From Pagrus major (Eukaryota; Chordata; Actinopteri; Spariformes; Sparidae), in contig NC_133234.1 in NCBI RefSeq assembly GCF_040436345.1, positions 14,343,446 to 14,407,445 on the forward strand: a DNA stretch of 64,000 nt, written 5' to 3'. Both the position numbers and the translations under genes were made by a program. The notes under the pieces are model-generated. The model made no database searches, was not told the DNA's origin, and saw only the letters and a program-made list of their open reading frames with translations. Positions within the stretch are counted from its first letter, which is position 1; the number at the start of each line of letters is the position of its first letter. Below are positions 10,548 to 23,040 of this stretch, piece after piece.

Positions 10548-13500
10548 TCAGATGACAGGCAGCACAGGGTCTGAGAGGTGTTTCTGGATGTCAGCCAGCC
10601 CTGAGGTGATGTCCAGGTTTCCCGGCAGTGAGGGGTAGCGGAGGCTGCCGCACAGTCTGGGATTCTCCATGAGGGAGGGTTTGACTGAAGGCTGGGGTGG
10701 CTGTTGAGCCAACCCTGTTTGGGTCTCGGTTTCAGGGGTGACGGTAATGAACATGGCGTCGTCTGAGGCCACAGTCACATGGATACCGCTGGACAGTGAC
10801 TCCTGGGACTTCTTGGTGAATGTAAGATCAGTCTGGATAGAGCTCTAAAGTAAAGAAACATTTAAAGGTTATAAAAAAAAGCCTAGAAAGAATCTGACTG
10901 TTTGCAGTCAACACAGTAATCTCTATAAACACATAACTGCATATGAACGCAGAATCTGTAGGCAAGGGACGAGATTATTCTGGTTCTGGTTTCCATTTGA
11001 GCGAGCTTTGGTTGCATTCAGGTAAATACAGTCCATGTGGAAAGAAAAAGGGTGTAACACATTTGCCAAAATGCAATCTTGGGACCCATCAGCTATCATC
11101 TGACAGTTTAGCATTTTATTAACTTTTTTAAAAATTATTAGTCTGCATTCATATGCTGACATCTGTTCAACTAGATTGGCCAAGATATCATTCCTGCACC
11201 TTGAGTTGCTAATCGGACTGTAATTAATGACCTGCACATGGAAGAGGAAGTCTTGGCTCGGATATTTGTTATTCGATATCCACATATCTCACACCAGAAG
11301 CCCCAAAACACTGGTCGTTGCCCCCAGAGGCAAATTTCTCATCAGACGATAACTGATGGGTTCCAAGATTGGCAACACAGTAACTGGCATCTCTCTATAA
11401 GTTTCACTGTCTCACTGGTGTTTTCTATACCTGTGTGGGTGCTCGACTGTCCATCTTTATGGTGGAAACAGGGTACATGCTGTGCAGCACTGGGGTCCCA
11501 GTTCCGAACAGGCCAGGTGAGTTGGTAGGGAGGGTGCTAGACGATACAGTGCTGTAAGCAGGAGGTACAGGGGCCATCTGTCGCTGGAGAAGCTGGAGAA
11601 TAACGTTGATGTCGGCTGTCATGCGAGTCTCCAGTCTGGGGATTCAAGAAACGATGATAATAACAGATGCTATTAAAATAACTCGTGTCAGCAGTGCTTT
11701 CCAAGAAACTTCATTCCAGCCCTCATGAGTAGTCACAAGCATTGGCCTAATTTGTGATACTTGAAAGAGCATCCAGGAGGTCCTAAATATTATGTTCCTC
11801 CTCCTCTGCATTGGAAAGAAAAACTAAAAACCAGCTGAAGAAAACATTAAATTCACCTGTTGAGCTGTGAATGTAAAGTCTCAAGTCGAGACTCTAGCTC
11901 ACTGGGCCTTTCTTCTGTGAAAGGTGGTGGGTGGTATGAGTTGCGGACAGAGGAAGATCGCCAGGCACGATTGGAAAACTGTTGTGGCTGTCGATCTGGC
12001 CAGTATCGATACATTCCTGGGATATTTAAAGAGGAATCTGACGAAAATAAAAAGAGAAGAAAGTGTTGAAAATCTTTAATCCTTAATTTGAGAGGAAATG
12101 GGAATATCAAAGAGATTTTGTAGTAACACATTGACAGCAATCAAGATCCAGTTACCTTGATGGCCAACATCCAACACTGCTTCCCTCCCCACTGAGGTGC
12201 CACTCGGGGTCAACAGCTGCACTACAGGCGGGTAGTCCCGTCTGGCATCATCTGGAGGGTAAAGCTCTACTTTGGCACTGTGAGCAAGAGGCTTAGCCAG
12301 GTCTTCACTTGACTGGGAACGTGGGGATCCGCAGCTACAGTGGTCATCCCAGTGGGCCTGAGGAGGTGAGTGACGATGACGGAAGGACTGGAGGGGGTAC
12401 GAGTCTTCATGATCAATTCCATCTGTTCACAGGAAGGCATTCAATTACTCTGTTATATCGACCTGATTTAAGGTGTCGTATGTAAAAGCCTTGTATGCAA
12501 AAGCCTGTTTTACTATGATACTAGACGTCTCACCTGGCCTGATTCGGCAGTCCAGGGAATGCATTCTGTGTCTTGGCTTGTGGCGATAACCGCAGTCGTC
12601 ACCAGAGTCATCAGTTGTTATTATTGGTGGTTCTTGATCAGCCTGATGAACACAGAAAGGACAGGATCACATACAAGAGATCTGTTATCTTTGGGTGAGC
12701 ATTTTATGCATGTATTAGACACATACAGTAGCGTGATGACGGGGAATCACATGCAACAAAGATCTCCAGCCTGACATAAACCATCAAATCGTAAAGATGT
12801 AATTCTTTGTCTGTAACGGACTGCCAACATACATCTCTCAGGTCAAAAGTTATCTCCAGATTCCTCCAGAAGTTGTCTGCAAAGCTGGGGTAGATATCAA
12901 GGATCTCCAGCAGGTCGTCCCTCTGGATGCGGTGCAGATCACAGTAGGTGATGGTGTGGACGTCTGAATTTGACTTCCCTGGCTCGTCATACAGGTGGAT
13001 GGGTTCTCCAAAGACGTCATTCTTTTCTGCAAGAGCATGAGCATTCTTTTAATTCAAGTAGTGTTTTTGGAGTATTTTTGAGACGCCACACCAAAATTGT
13101 GGTTAGATGGTTTTACCTAATATGGCAACCACCACATCATCTCTGATGACCTGAATGGAACCACGTGAGATGAAGAAGAGAGAGTCCAGGATGTCTCCGT
13201 AGTGGATCAGAACATCTCCTGGAGGAGCGTGGACTGTCTTGAACCTCATACCCAATGTGCGCAAGCAGGCTTGACTGCCTCCGTGGAAAGCCTTGATGTT
13301 TTGTAGCAGAGATCTGTTTAAGTGCAAGCAGATGTCTGCCTGCAAAGACTCTGGAAATCCCTTCAACACCTGCAAGACAAAACCATCAGCATATCAGTAG
13401 TTAGATACAAAACAGGGGTACTGACATACCTTGACAACAGTTACAGACTAAGGTAGGACTTTTGATGAAAACAAGTACACTCTATTCTGTCGCTTTTTAC

Positions 13501-16459
13501 TTACAGCATTCATGTCAATGCCATTTGTGTAGGACCAGGCATGCTGAAAGTACTCCTCCAGCCTTTGGCGAAGGCTACCTGGGATTTGGTGAAATCGGAT
13601 GAACTCTTTGACTCGCAGCATCTGGGTGTGGTAGCGAGTTGTACCGGTGTAGAGACGCTGGATGATGGCTGACACATTCCCAAATATGCTGGCATACATG
13701 AGAGCTGAGACAGAAGAACCAATGAGGACAATGAAATTAAATGAGGCTTTGCTGACTGTGGCATTTGATTTGCAATATGTGTTGCCTTTGGGTTTATGTT
13801 CTGTAGATTAAGGGAATGTACAACAAGGAGAAGGAATGGAAGGTAGTCTTAGCTTTTATGGGAGAGCAGGGAATGTTTTTTAAAGTTTTTGTACCCCACT
13901 TACTCCATTTAAATATAATTTCAGCCTTTGTGTTGTCTCAAGTGTTGACAAGTCTTACTTTATTACAATATCAAGGTTAAATGTTAAGGTTAAGATTGTA
14001 ATTAATGGTGAATGGGATTGTACCAGTGCTGGGACTTCATATTAAATTATATTGACATATTGGGTGGAAGGTATTGCAGTTACTTTAGGGAAACATAAGG
14101 TTGAGATCCACCCGACCATCCCAATAATTTTTTGTACAGTTCCAAACAATATTGTTCAACTCACAACCAATGACCATGACGCAGATGGAGAAGATCTTCT
14201 CTGAGTTGGTGTTTGGAGAGACATTACCGAACCCCACGCTCGTCAAACTGCTCAAGGTGAAGTAAAGCGCAGTGACGTACTTGTCTTTGACTGATGGCCC
14301 GGAGGAAGTGTCACTGTCGTTGTACGACTTTCCAAGTTGTTCGGCCAGGTTGTCCAGCCAACCAGTCTCCGTGTACGGCCTCTCCACAAAGCCAATGGCG
14401 TACCAAATGCAGGCAAGCCAATGGGCGATGAGCACAAAGGTGCACATAAGCAAGAAGAGGACAGCAGCCCCATACTCAGAATATCGGTCCAGCTTTCTTG
14501 CTACACGAACCAATCGCAGCAGCCGAGCTGTTTTCAGCAGACTGGTTAAGGTTGCCATCTTTCCATTAACAACAAGAAAGAGGATGTTAGGAAGGGAATG
14601 ACCATTCAATTTACAGAAGCTTTAGAGAACTTTACAGAAATCATTTGTGTCACTTGAGGACAGTTTAATTACATGTTATAATATATGTGAACTAGAGTTC
14701 TTCTGAATAAATTTAAGTAATATAATTTACAGAGAGTTCTTACCTCATCAGATCCAGATCTGAAAATGAGAAGGTCAAAAGGGATGGCTGCAAACAGATC
14801 AATAGGGAACCAGCTTTTGATATAGTGTTTGGCTATCCGGCTCGGCTTTGTGACCACCTCGTCATTGTGGTCCACGTACGTTGTGCGAAGGTTGATGACT
14901 ATATCCACAATAAACAGCACGTCCACCAAAAGGTCCGCCACATTCAGGGGGTTACATGTGTAGCCACACCTCCTTTGACGTATATCCCCGTGTTCATCCA
15001 AGAGGAAGGCAGCTGAATAAGGAGTGAAAACAGCTGTGTAGAGGACCAGGAGGAGAATAATCCAGTCCCAAAATGCCTTGAAGGGGCTGTAGTGAAGCAA
15101 GATCCACCATGTTGTGTCTGGCACCTCAAGTTTGTACTCAGGCAGGACATCAGACTCCAAAGAAAGCACCTAAACGTGAAGAACTCATCAGTATGCAGTG
15201 AATCTGAATATTGTCTTTGAAGGTTCTTTCATTATGTATCATCCTGACTTACTGTTTAGTGTCATTTTAATGCATTTGTATGAATGCTTTTGCGTTAACC
15301 AATCATACAACTGCAGCTCTTCTCCTTTTACACAAAGCACATTAATCATTGCTATTGCAAGTTAAACAAAAATATTCCTTAAGACAAAACTCTTTCTCTC
15401 TGAACTAATACTAACCAACAGACCTTTCTAGAGGACACACTCTTTCGACGAACACTTTTGCGGAGGCTTCGTGCTCTGGTATTGCGACCACGTAGGTCCG
15501 ACAAATCCTTGACCATCCTGTCATTGGCAATGCTCAGCTGAGGCAAGACTTGGATAAAGATTACATCCAGACGGTACAATTACATCAGATATTTCAAAAA
15601 CTGCGAGGGGGAAGCCAAAACAATAGTGTCCTGTAATCAAAAATGTCCAAGAGCTGACTGAGTGCAGGATGCTGGTGGGCTGGAGGGCTGTACTGATGAG
15701 TTGGGCGTCACAGTCACATAACTGAGTTCATGTGCTGCCACAGTCCTCGTGTTCTCTTTAGCCCAATTTCAAATTAATATTCGCTGCCAGGACAGATCTC
15801 ATTGACCTTGCAAACAGATAGATCCATCAGGTAGATAGATAAATAGTTAGATAGATATATAGACAGCAATCAACAAGTGACCCCGTGCAGCAAGGTCACG
15901 GGTCGTTGCAAACACTTGCATTTGTTTCACATTCACCACACACCACTACACAGAGGCACTGATGCAGAATACCGAGCCCCAGGGCTCCCGCAGTAACAGC
16001 AGTAGGTCTGAATTGAACTGTGGCTTCACACCCAGAAGAAAAACATCAAGCCACCAAACCACCTACTGATTTTTCCACTAGCAGGTTAATTAACAGCAGT
16101 CTATCTGGGAGCCTCTTCATTTCTTAGAAATCAGCAATGACTAATGAGCACTCTTTAATGGCGGACTGGACCTGGCAAGCAGTGAATGCATAATCAGGCA
16201 TTACAGTCAGAAGCTTTTTACTTAAAATTTGATTGCAAATGGCTAAGTTCATTCAATTAGATCTCTTAAATAGGACTTCCTCGCTCTCAGTCATGTGAGG
16301 TTCTCGACCCCGTACCTGCGTGACCTTCTCTGTGACGTTCTGAGAGCGGTCCTTCACCTTGGAGGGGCTGAGCAGCTCCATCCTCGGAGTTGGAGGTGAG
16401 CAGCATTCGGGGCCCCTGCTGGCTGGTCCGCCACTCTTAATAAGGTCCGAGTCAGACAT
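10548..16459 (-). CDS. kcnh6: ERG-family voltage-gated potassium channel, KCNH6 (ERG2) type
   Basis: Delayed-rectifier K+ channel subunit of the plasma membrane. Coding exons, high to low: 16459-16316, 15169-14744, 14558-14165, 13704-13505, 13369-13117, 13026-12833, 12642-12534, 12422-12156, 12037-11857, 11635-11431, 10844-10548. They join in frame to 889 residues from the first ATG. Visible parts: NVTEKVTQ linker; [11 protein letters not shown] and S1; S4 [16 protein letters not shown]; the ERG filter SVGFGN (about 297-302); C-linker [20 protein letters not shown]; cyclic-nucleotide-binding homology domain; and a C-terminal LQLLQRQM helix. KCNH6 rather than KCNH2 is inferred from linkage to taco1. 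Oddities: no PAS/eag domain exons are visible upstream before taco1, and the fifth-sixth exon junction gives ILEKND where human ERGs have ILGKND. The exon at 16459 may continue upstream through an acceptor near 16466, so the true N-terminus is uncertain. Confidence 0.88.
15424..15516 (-). CDS. kcnh6: Candidate alternative first coding exon of kcnh6 (ERG1b-like)
   Basis: A 31-codon frame starting at the first ATG in its frame (15516) and ending at a GT donor after AAG (15424). It would join in phase 0 to the exon at 15169, which begins [13 protein letters not shown]. The peptide is very basic (12 of 31 residues Arg or Lys) with RGR and RAR motifs. It lies in the intron between the NVTEKVTQ exon and the VLSLxxDVLPEYK exon, the same place as the short basic 1b first exon of mammalian KCNH2. 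Use as an internal exon from a CAG near 15537 is possible but would put extra residues into a conserved linker. Confidence 0.5.
15820..15865. repeat. GATA-type simple repeat in kcnh6 intron
   Basis: Imperfect tagatagataaatagttagatagata-like tetranucleotide run; ordinary microsatellite. Confidence 0.5.
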
Positions 16460-19007
16460 GGAGCTCTGCTTGCCTACAGGTGATCAGAAGAGCATGATTG
16501 GATTCACATTTAGGCCGATGAGAAGCTAAGCAAGTTGTGTTTTTTCCTTGATTTTCTTTGACTTCACCCTTGGGCGAGGGTTAGGGTTAGACATTTGGCT
16601 TACTACTGTACCACTATTACTACAATTATGGTATTCAATAGCACGGTTTGCTCCATTACAGTGCTCATGATGTTGTTTTCTTGTTAAACTGGACTTGAAC
16701 TGTGGATACCTTCAATTGTATTTGTGTCTCAATAATGAATGCAAAAAGGAACCACTCAGTGACGTTTAATATTATGTTTATTGCCTCCCCTTAACAAATT
16801 CCTCTCTGCTCTCATTTCCCAGAATGCCAATCTAACTGTGCCCCTCCCAAAAATACTTTGCACTCAAATACTGGACAGTCTCAATATCACAGTGTTACTG
16901 CATTGGGAAGGCAGTCTTACAAAAGTCTCTCTGTCCAAAGTGAAAGTAAATAAACACGACATACCTGATTTGAATCCAAAATGTCAGATCCTTCTTGGTC
17001 TTGACCTCTAGGCAGCCATGACTCAAACATCCATCCTTCAGTACACTTTTTTGGACTGTTTCCAAAGACATTCACTCTCCTCCTTCATGGTTCACATTTA
17101 GGCAAAACAAATGCAATTCTTTCAATCAGACGTCGATGTTGAACTCTCCACTCTGGCACGGGGCAGAGGACTGGCCTGCAGCTCGCATGTTGCCGCGCAA
17201 CATTCGCCAACACTGGAAACCAATCAATGCCATGCTATAGCTGAGAGGAAGTGACAGCAAGGTCGATGACGTGCATTGATAAACAAAGTAAATGGGCTCC
17301 GAGCCATTACACTGGACTTCCACATTAACATCGTATTATCATTTCAACGTTCTTCTTTGCAATTTAGTTTAGTGTGGTGGGTTTAAAATATAGTTCAGGC
17401 TGTGACATACATGACACTGTTGTGTACCAAACAAAGTTGGCCTGCTGAAGGTATAGTACCCGCTCAATATGTTGCATGCATACTGTTAATGTGGAATCAT
17501 ATTGACTGCAATGTTGGCACTACAGTAAGATCAGTGGGTAATGACCCGTGATGACATTAGCTCAACATGTCCTTGAGCTGTAACCTTCAGCCAACTGTAT
17601 TATTCAATGTTTTTAAAAAAACAATGACACTTTCATTGGCAAAAATGTGTTTTTCTTCTTGTAACTTTACCTGGATTATTTAGCTTCATTCTGCAGAAGT
17701 TCAGCGGTCTGTTTTCACATTAATCTGCTGACAAAGAAGTTTCTCTGTGCTCACCTTAAATCTGAGTTTAAGGCTAGCATGATCACGACTGGTTCGCAGG
17801 AAGTCACGTAACTCATATATTCTATGTGAAGTGAAAACATGAAACCTCCAGAGTAAATGCACTGAGAATGGACTTTTCAGTAGGAGTAGGAGGCATCTTA
17901 TTCAACAGTGAAGGGGAGACAATACAGGTTGAAACATTTCCTTCATACACTGGTCAATTTTGAGGCTACTTTGCTTCCATGTCATCTTTCAGACCAGTAA
18001 AAGAAAAACATCCAAAATACACATGTAGGTGTTTTAATTCAGATTTCTCTTCTGAAATGCATCCAAATTAGTGCATATTTATCAAGATAATACCTAATTT
18101 GCATATTTAAACATGTCATACAAAAAGGTTAGTGGTTAATTGTCTTGATGTAGGAAATCAACTGCAGAAGTTTCATGGTTATATCTACTCGTGATTTTTT
18201 TTACCCTATTCACCAAAATGTGTGCCATTTAAGGCCAGTGTTTCAAAGCAAGTGTTTTCTCAGAACTTGAGCCAGAAATCTCGATTTCAGTAGCACTTAC
18301 ATACACCTAACTTTCCAATTTTATTCATATCAATATTCTGAGGGTTTTTACAGAAGTGTTTCTTAATGTTGTTCTCCAAAAATGGAGAAAGTAGATTTTT
18401 TATGGCTGATAGTATTTTCTGGATTGACGAAAAGAAATAATTTGCAATTTTCAATTGCAGAAAACTTGTAACATAAAAATATCTTAATTGTCTTGACCTA
18501 AGTAATCAACTGGGGAGGTTTCATGGAGATATCAGTAGTTAAATTTGTATCCTCTTCACCTGGAGTGTCATCTCCTAAACTTTTGAAATAAAGGAGAAGT
18601 TGCATATTCATAGATTCTTATAGAAGATAAAAAGTGGATATAACTTTAATATCTTTTTAAGAGGTAACTGAACTTTTCTGTGGAAATCCATATCAGACAA
18701 TTTATTTTTCATACTTTCCACAGCCTTTGTGTTTCCACAGCATTTGCCAACATAGAAATACGGATGGGTAAACTGGACAGTGGTGGTAGAGGTTCCCATT
18801 GATGGCCTCTACATGCTTGAGGCCAGCTGTTAATGAACCTCTGGCAAGTGAAGTCTCTCAATAGAATATATTTAAGAAAAGGACCACACTCATATTTCCA
18901 CATTGATAATGATGAGCAGTAAGCAGTACAGCGCATCTGTTGACAAATCCTTCCTCTGCAAAATCAGACACTCCACATGTGAGATATTCAGTGTCCAGGC
19001 AGCGTGC
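16460..19007. other. Stretch between kcnh6 and taco1, no coding exon recognised
   Basis: I looked on the minus strand for the ERG PAS/eag exons (patterns such as CNDGFCELFGYSR or VPVKNEDGAVIMFILNFE) and found none. A minus-strand open frame at 17126-17323 shows no similarity. A plus-strand AATAAA reverse complement near 18701 may serve as the taco1 poly(A) signal. The rest is AT-rich intron-like or intergenic DNA. Confidence 0.45.
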
Positions 19008-20960
19008 TCAGCTGTCCGCCTGAATGTTGTCCCACACTCGGACTACATCTGGGCAGTCACTGAGAGCTTCTATGAGCGTTGAAGCAGCATTCAGATGGTC
19101 CTCATCAAGAGATAAGAGGGTGCGGGGAATAAACTCCAACCCGGCGGACGTAATCGGCATTCCCTGCTGCTCCAATGAGACTCGCACCTTTCCCATGTCC
19201 ATCATGTCACAAATAAACTGAGGAGAGAGAAACAGATCAAAATATTAGTTCAACTGTGGTTGGGATGCAACTTATTATTCATTGTAGTCATTAAATACAT
19301 TTTTCATAAAACGCTTAGTGTATAAAAAGTACGGAAATAAACAAAACATTGTGGTCAAGCTCAAACAAGTTTCTCTGCCAGTCTGTGCGAGAATTTTTAT
19401 CCAAGTCTCACCAGCCCACCGTGATGGTCCAACACCGGCCTCATTCCCATCACTTGCTGTCGTTAATTGTATCCCTAATATACACACAAGATGCCTCTCC
19501 ATGTCTGACCTTTAGGAGGGGCTGCTCCTCCTCATCCTCAGCCTCTTGGACATCTTCAGCTCCCACCTCAATGGCCAGCTCCAGAGCTCGCTCTATCGAG
19601 ACGTTCTGCCCCGGCACCACTACCGCCCCCCTCTTTTCAAAGTTATGCCGCGCTCCGTCTGACAGCATCCCTCTGTGGATGATACACCTCAGTTAAACAA
19701 CATACCATAACATTTAACCATATGGGTGATCATAAACCAGTTATGGGTTTTTGTTTTCATTCGGTTTTTAGTTTAGTTTTTTGTTTTGTTTTTGTTGTTT
19801 TTTGCCAAGAGACAGACAACATTTTGTGCACTTTCCTCTGTGACACACATCATTATGATTTAAAACTTTTTTAATTAATAAAAGCATAAAATTAAGATGT
19901 TAGATGTATTATGTTGCGTGTTGTTTTTTTTATGCCTGCTGTAATCTAGCTGTCTGTTTTCCTATTTTTCTTTGCATCTGTGCCAGCAGCTTCTTATCCA
20001 AGACAAAGTTGTTTGTACAGGGACATCTAGTGGCTACTGCAGTTTGTATGCCAGCTACTGCACCAACCTCCATTACCAATACACTAATATTACCATGCAT
20101 TCTTCCCCTATATTGCCCTGGATATCTGATCCGTGCACAGTGATACTGCTGCATTTACTGATGTACATTAGTATTTTGGCTACAGTCACAACAGAGTCAA
20201 GTAATAGGAAGCCAGACTGACCCATTCTTGGTAAGCAGCCGTTTAATATCCTGCTGGCTGCGTGAGTGGTTTTCAGTCAGGGCCTCGATGAGCAGCAGAC
20301 ACCCACCGGGCCCCCGAGCTTCAAAAATGTGCTGGGACGCTGGTTTGCCCTTTGGAGAAAAGACATGGATGAGAGACTGAGAGAATCTATGCCGAGGAGT
20401 TCAGATGTCTTTTGCTGACCCTGAGCTTCTTAAGACACCTTTTGTTGTTTGTTTTAAATTAATTATCACTCATTCATGAGACAGTATGTGTTGTCAACGT
20501 ACCGCAGCCTTTATTGCAGTCTCTATGGATGCTTTGGGCATGTTCTTGCTTCTGCACTGCTCCAGTATCTGAGCTAAGTTTATGTTCATGTCTGGGTTAG
20601 GTCCACCCTCTGCAGAAGAAGGCAAAAGTAAAGTAAATCACTAATAACAAAAAAAACCCCACGAGTTTCTTTTCTTTGAGCAAGTTGTTTAATCTCACCT
20701 CTCACAGCTATCCTTATCATCATAGTAAGCTTCATGAACACCTTGCTCCTCGCCTCATCTTTAGGTCCCTTGATGTTCTTCACCTTTGACCACTTGTTGT
20801 GTCCTGCACACGAGGCGGCGCTCAGCTGCAGCGCCCTGACAGGACAGCTCCTCCGCGGCGGGAGGACGGACTCTGCCGGGGCTGGGAACCTGCCTGAGGT
20901 CGTGGCCAGAGTCCCGGGGCGCAGGGTCCGGAGAGCCCGCAACACCGCCGCCCCCGCCAT
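19008..20960 (-). CDS. taco1: Translational activator of cytochrome c oxidase I (YebC/TACO1 family)
   Basis: Mitochondrial protein needed for efficient COX1 translation, hence complex IV assembly. Exons, high to low: 20960-20699, 20609-20503, 20349-20222, 19672-19510, 19217-19008; they sum to 289 residues (human about 297). The first about 60 residues are Arg/Ala/Ser-rich and acid-poor, as expected for a mitochondrial presequence. The YebC core begins [17 protein letters not shown] and continues [52 protein letters not shown] and [12 protein letters not shown]. The start is the first ATG after a (TG)32 run that stays open in the same frame, so initiation upstream would add a Val-Cys repeat; 20960 is preferred because the targeting sequence starts there. 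It lies on the same strand as kcnh6, upstream of it. Confidence 0.93.
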
Positions 20961-20964
20961 GCCC

Positions 20965-20966
<2 letters not shown>

Positions 20967-21030
<64 letters not shown>
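20967..21030. repeat. (CA)32 microsatellite in the taco1 5' region
   Basis: Uninterrupted CA dinucleotides on the plus strand, TG on the taco1 strand, ending six bases before the taco1 ATG. Confidence 0.97.
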
Positions 21031-21034
<4 letters not shown>

Positions 21035-21388
21035 GCAGGTAAGACCTTTAACTCTATAAAACAATAATTTTCTTATCGATAAATATATTAAATATCCTAA
21101 TGTTTGCTCACAGTTTGACAAGTCAGGAGAGCACGCAGCTGCCGCCGTCCTTGTTGTGAACCCGGCACTTCCTGGTTGTGATGACGTCAGAAATCGTCCT
21201 TTCAAAATAAAAGAAATAAAAAGAAAAAGAAAAAGAAAGTAACGGTCTACTGAATTTGTCCTATATTATTTTATTTGAGTCAAATAATTGGTCTACATAT
21301 CAATTTCCATAAGTGTTTGTAAATTATGAGTTTATTTTAACCTGCAAAAAAAATTATTTAACTCAAAACATTTATTATTAATAATAAT

Positions 21389-21389
21389 C

Positions 21390-21434
<45 letters not shown>

Positions 21435-21455
21435 TGTTGTTGTTGTTGTTGTTGT
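21389..21455. repeat. (ATA)n followed by (TTG)n microsatellite
   Basis: About fifteen TAA/ATA units run directly into about seven TTG units, a compound trinucleotide repeat in the taco1-pth3r intergenic region. Confidence 0.9.
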
Positions 21456-22667
21456 CGTCATATTTTTATTTTGTCTGTGTAATGTTATTTGAAATTATTA
21501 TTATTATACTTTGTCATTCTAAGTTTCTATAGTCATATGGTATTATTCTGTGTTTTGTATGTGCTGTGACTAAATAAAAATACACAATTATTTATATTGA
21601 AATAAATCAGATGTGTAAGATAAAGAGCTGGGATCATGTCATACATGTTTTCTCCAGTGCAGATTTTGCTTTCTGTTTATAAACTAGTCATTTTATAACT
21701 GTATATTTATTCTCATGCATGTCTTGCCTTCCACCTTCAAGTTGTACTGAATGAGAATAAAATATGCAATAAATCCTGAATCATGGGAACCTGAAATCTC
21801 CTCGAGGACCCCTGGGTGTTTCTGGTTGCAATTGGGAACCACAGCAGGATATAAGCACACAAGTAGAACAACTGGTCCCAAAAACAACAGCCACACAAGC
21901 CACAATATTGTACATTTATTTTGAAATGATGAGTTTACTATCTTTTTTATGTAATCATTATATTTTCAGTATGTTAATAATGTATTTTCTATAACTTTGT
22001 GATATCTTAGCATTATTTAGGTTGAGTTTTTAAATAAGCCCTCTGAGTTTTCTGCCTCTTCCTGCACTGTATATTATTTTCTGTGCTTGTTATTTGTGGG
22101 GGGTTTTTATTGTGCAAAATTAAATCTAAATCAAAAATCTAAATCATCTTTCCCATATCATTTGTATTTGAATTGCATTGTATTTGTCACATCTGCTAGT
22201 GTTAGTTAAGTTAGTAGCGCAATAGAGATCACAAGTTCCATCTAATTGGCACAAACAGCGGCCAGTGTGAGTTTGGTTTGTATCAGTGTCCTCAAAATTT
22301 GCCCCAGCGTGGGAACTGGAAATGAAATGTTGGTCTCTTGCCACGTCTATTAAATTATACTGCTTCTATTTATGATGATGGAATAAAAATAATAATAGGC
22401 TTATGACCCAGTCTCTTGTCCCAGATTCAAATAACAGGAACACACTGTTTGTACTGAATCCCTGAACTATACCTGTGTGTAATCAATGTATGCATGATTA
22501 TAGAAAGGATGGTCAAAGCTACTCTTTGTCTGTCAGATACACAAAGAGGATGACTACACCAGAGGAGCACAAAGAGTTAAGTGAGATCGAAGCCACAGCC
22601 AATCAAGGCCGACCATCTCTGATAGACAACAGTCCAAAGAACTGTAAAAGGAGGTTTCTTCTACAGT

Positions 22668-22668
<1 letters not shown>

Positions 22669-22727
<59 letters not shown>
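22669..22727. repeat. (CT)29 microsatellite
   Basis: Pure CT dinucleotide run about 310 bases upstream of the pth3r start codon, probably in its promoter or 5' UTR. Confidence 0.95.
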
Positions 22728-22729
<2 letters not shown>

Positions 22730-23040
22730 CCCCTCAGAAACCTTCTCAGACTGACTGCTACATGGTCCCTCAAGTCTGATCAGTGATGTCCACTGAGCCT
22801 CGAGGAGAAGCCAGGAGACCAGAAGACATTTTCAAAAGCGATGTCAAAAGAGCCCAAAGCTCCAGAGGATCCCACAAGAATCACTTTAAAACACAAGGAG
22901 CACTGATGGGACACCAGAGACGAAAAGTCCTTAACTTTGGGTGGACACTTTTGAGTTCCTTCAGTGCAACCTGAGGAGGACGAGATGATCTGATGTTAAT
23001 TAATTAAATGCCCTATTAGGTTGACAATTAAGAAGTCATC

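Larger units (their letters stand above)
21031..23040. other. Intergenic stretch between divergent taco1 and pth3r
   Basis: The two genes are transcribed away from each other, so this 2-kb stretch should hold both promoters. It contains a trinucleotide block (21389-21455) and a CT run (22669-22727), but no gene and no clear TATA or CCAAT arrangement. Confidence 0.45.

Noticed and set aside
15517-15579. Longer N-terminus for the alternative kcnh6 exon
   Set aside because: The extension starts at a TTG, not ATG; the first ATG in frame is at 15516.
17126-17323. Possible kcnh6 5' exon
   Set aside because: The minus-strand frame has no PAS-like sequence and no supported donor joining the linker exon.
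20961-21029. N-terminal Val-Cys extension of taco1 reading through the TG repeat
   Set aside because: The frame is open but has no ATG; the targeting sequence and the first ATG begin at 20960. Kept only as a question in the findings.
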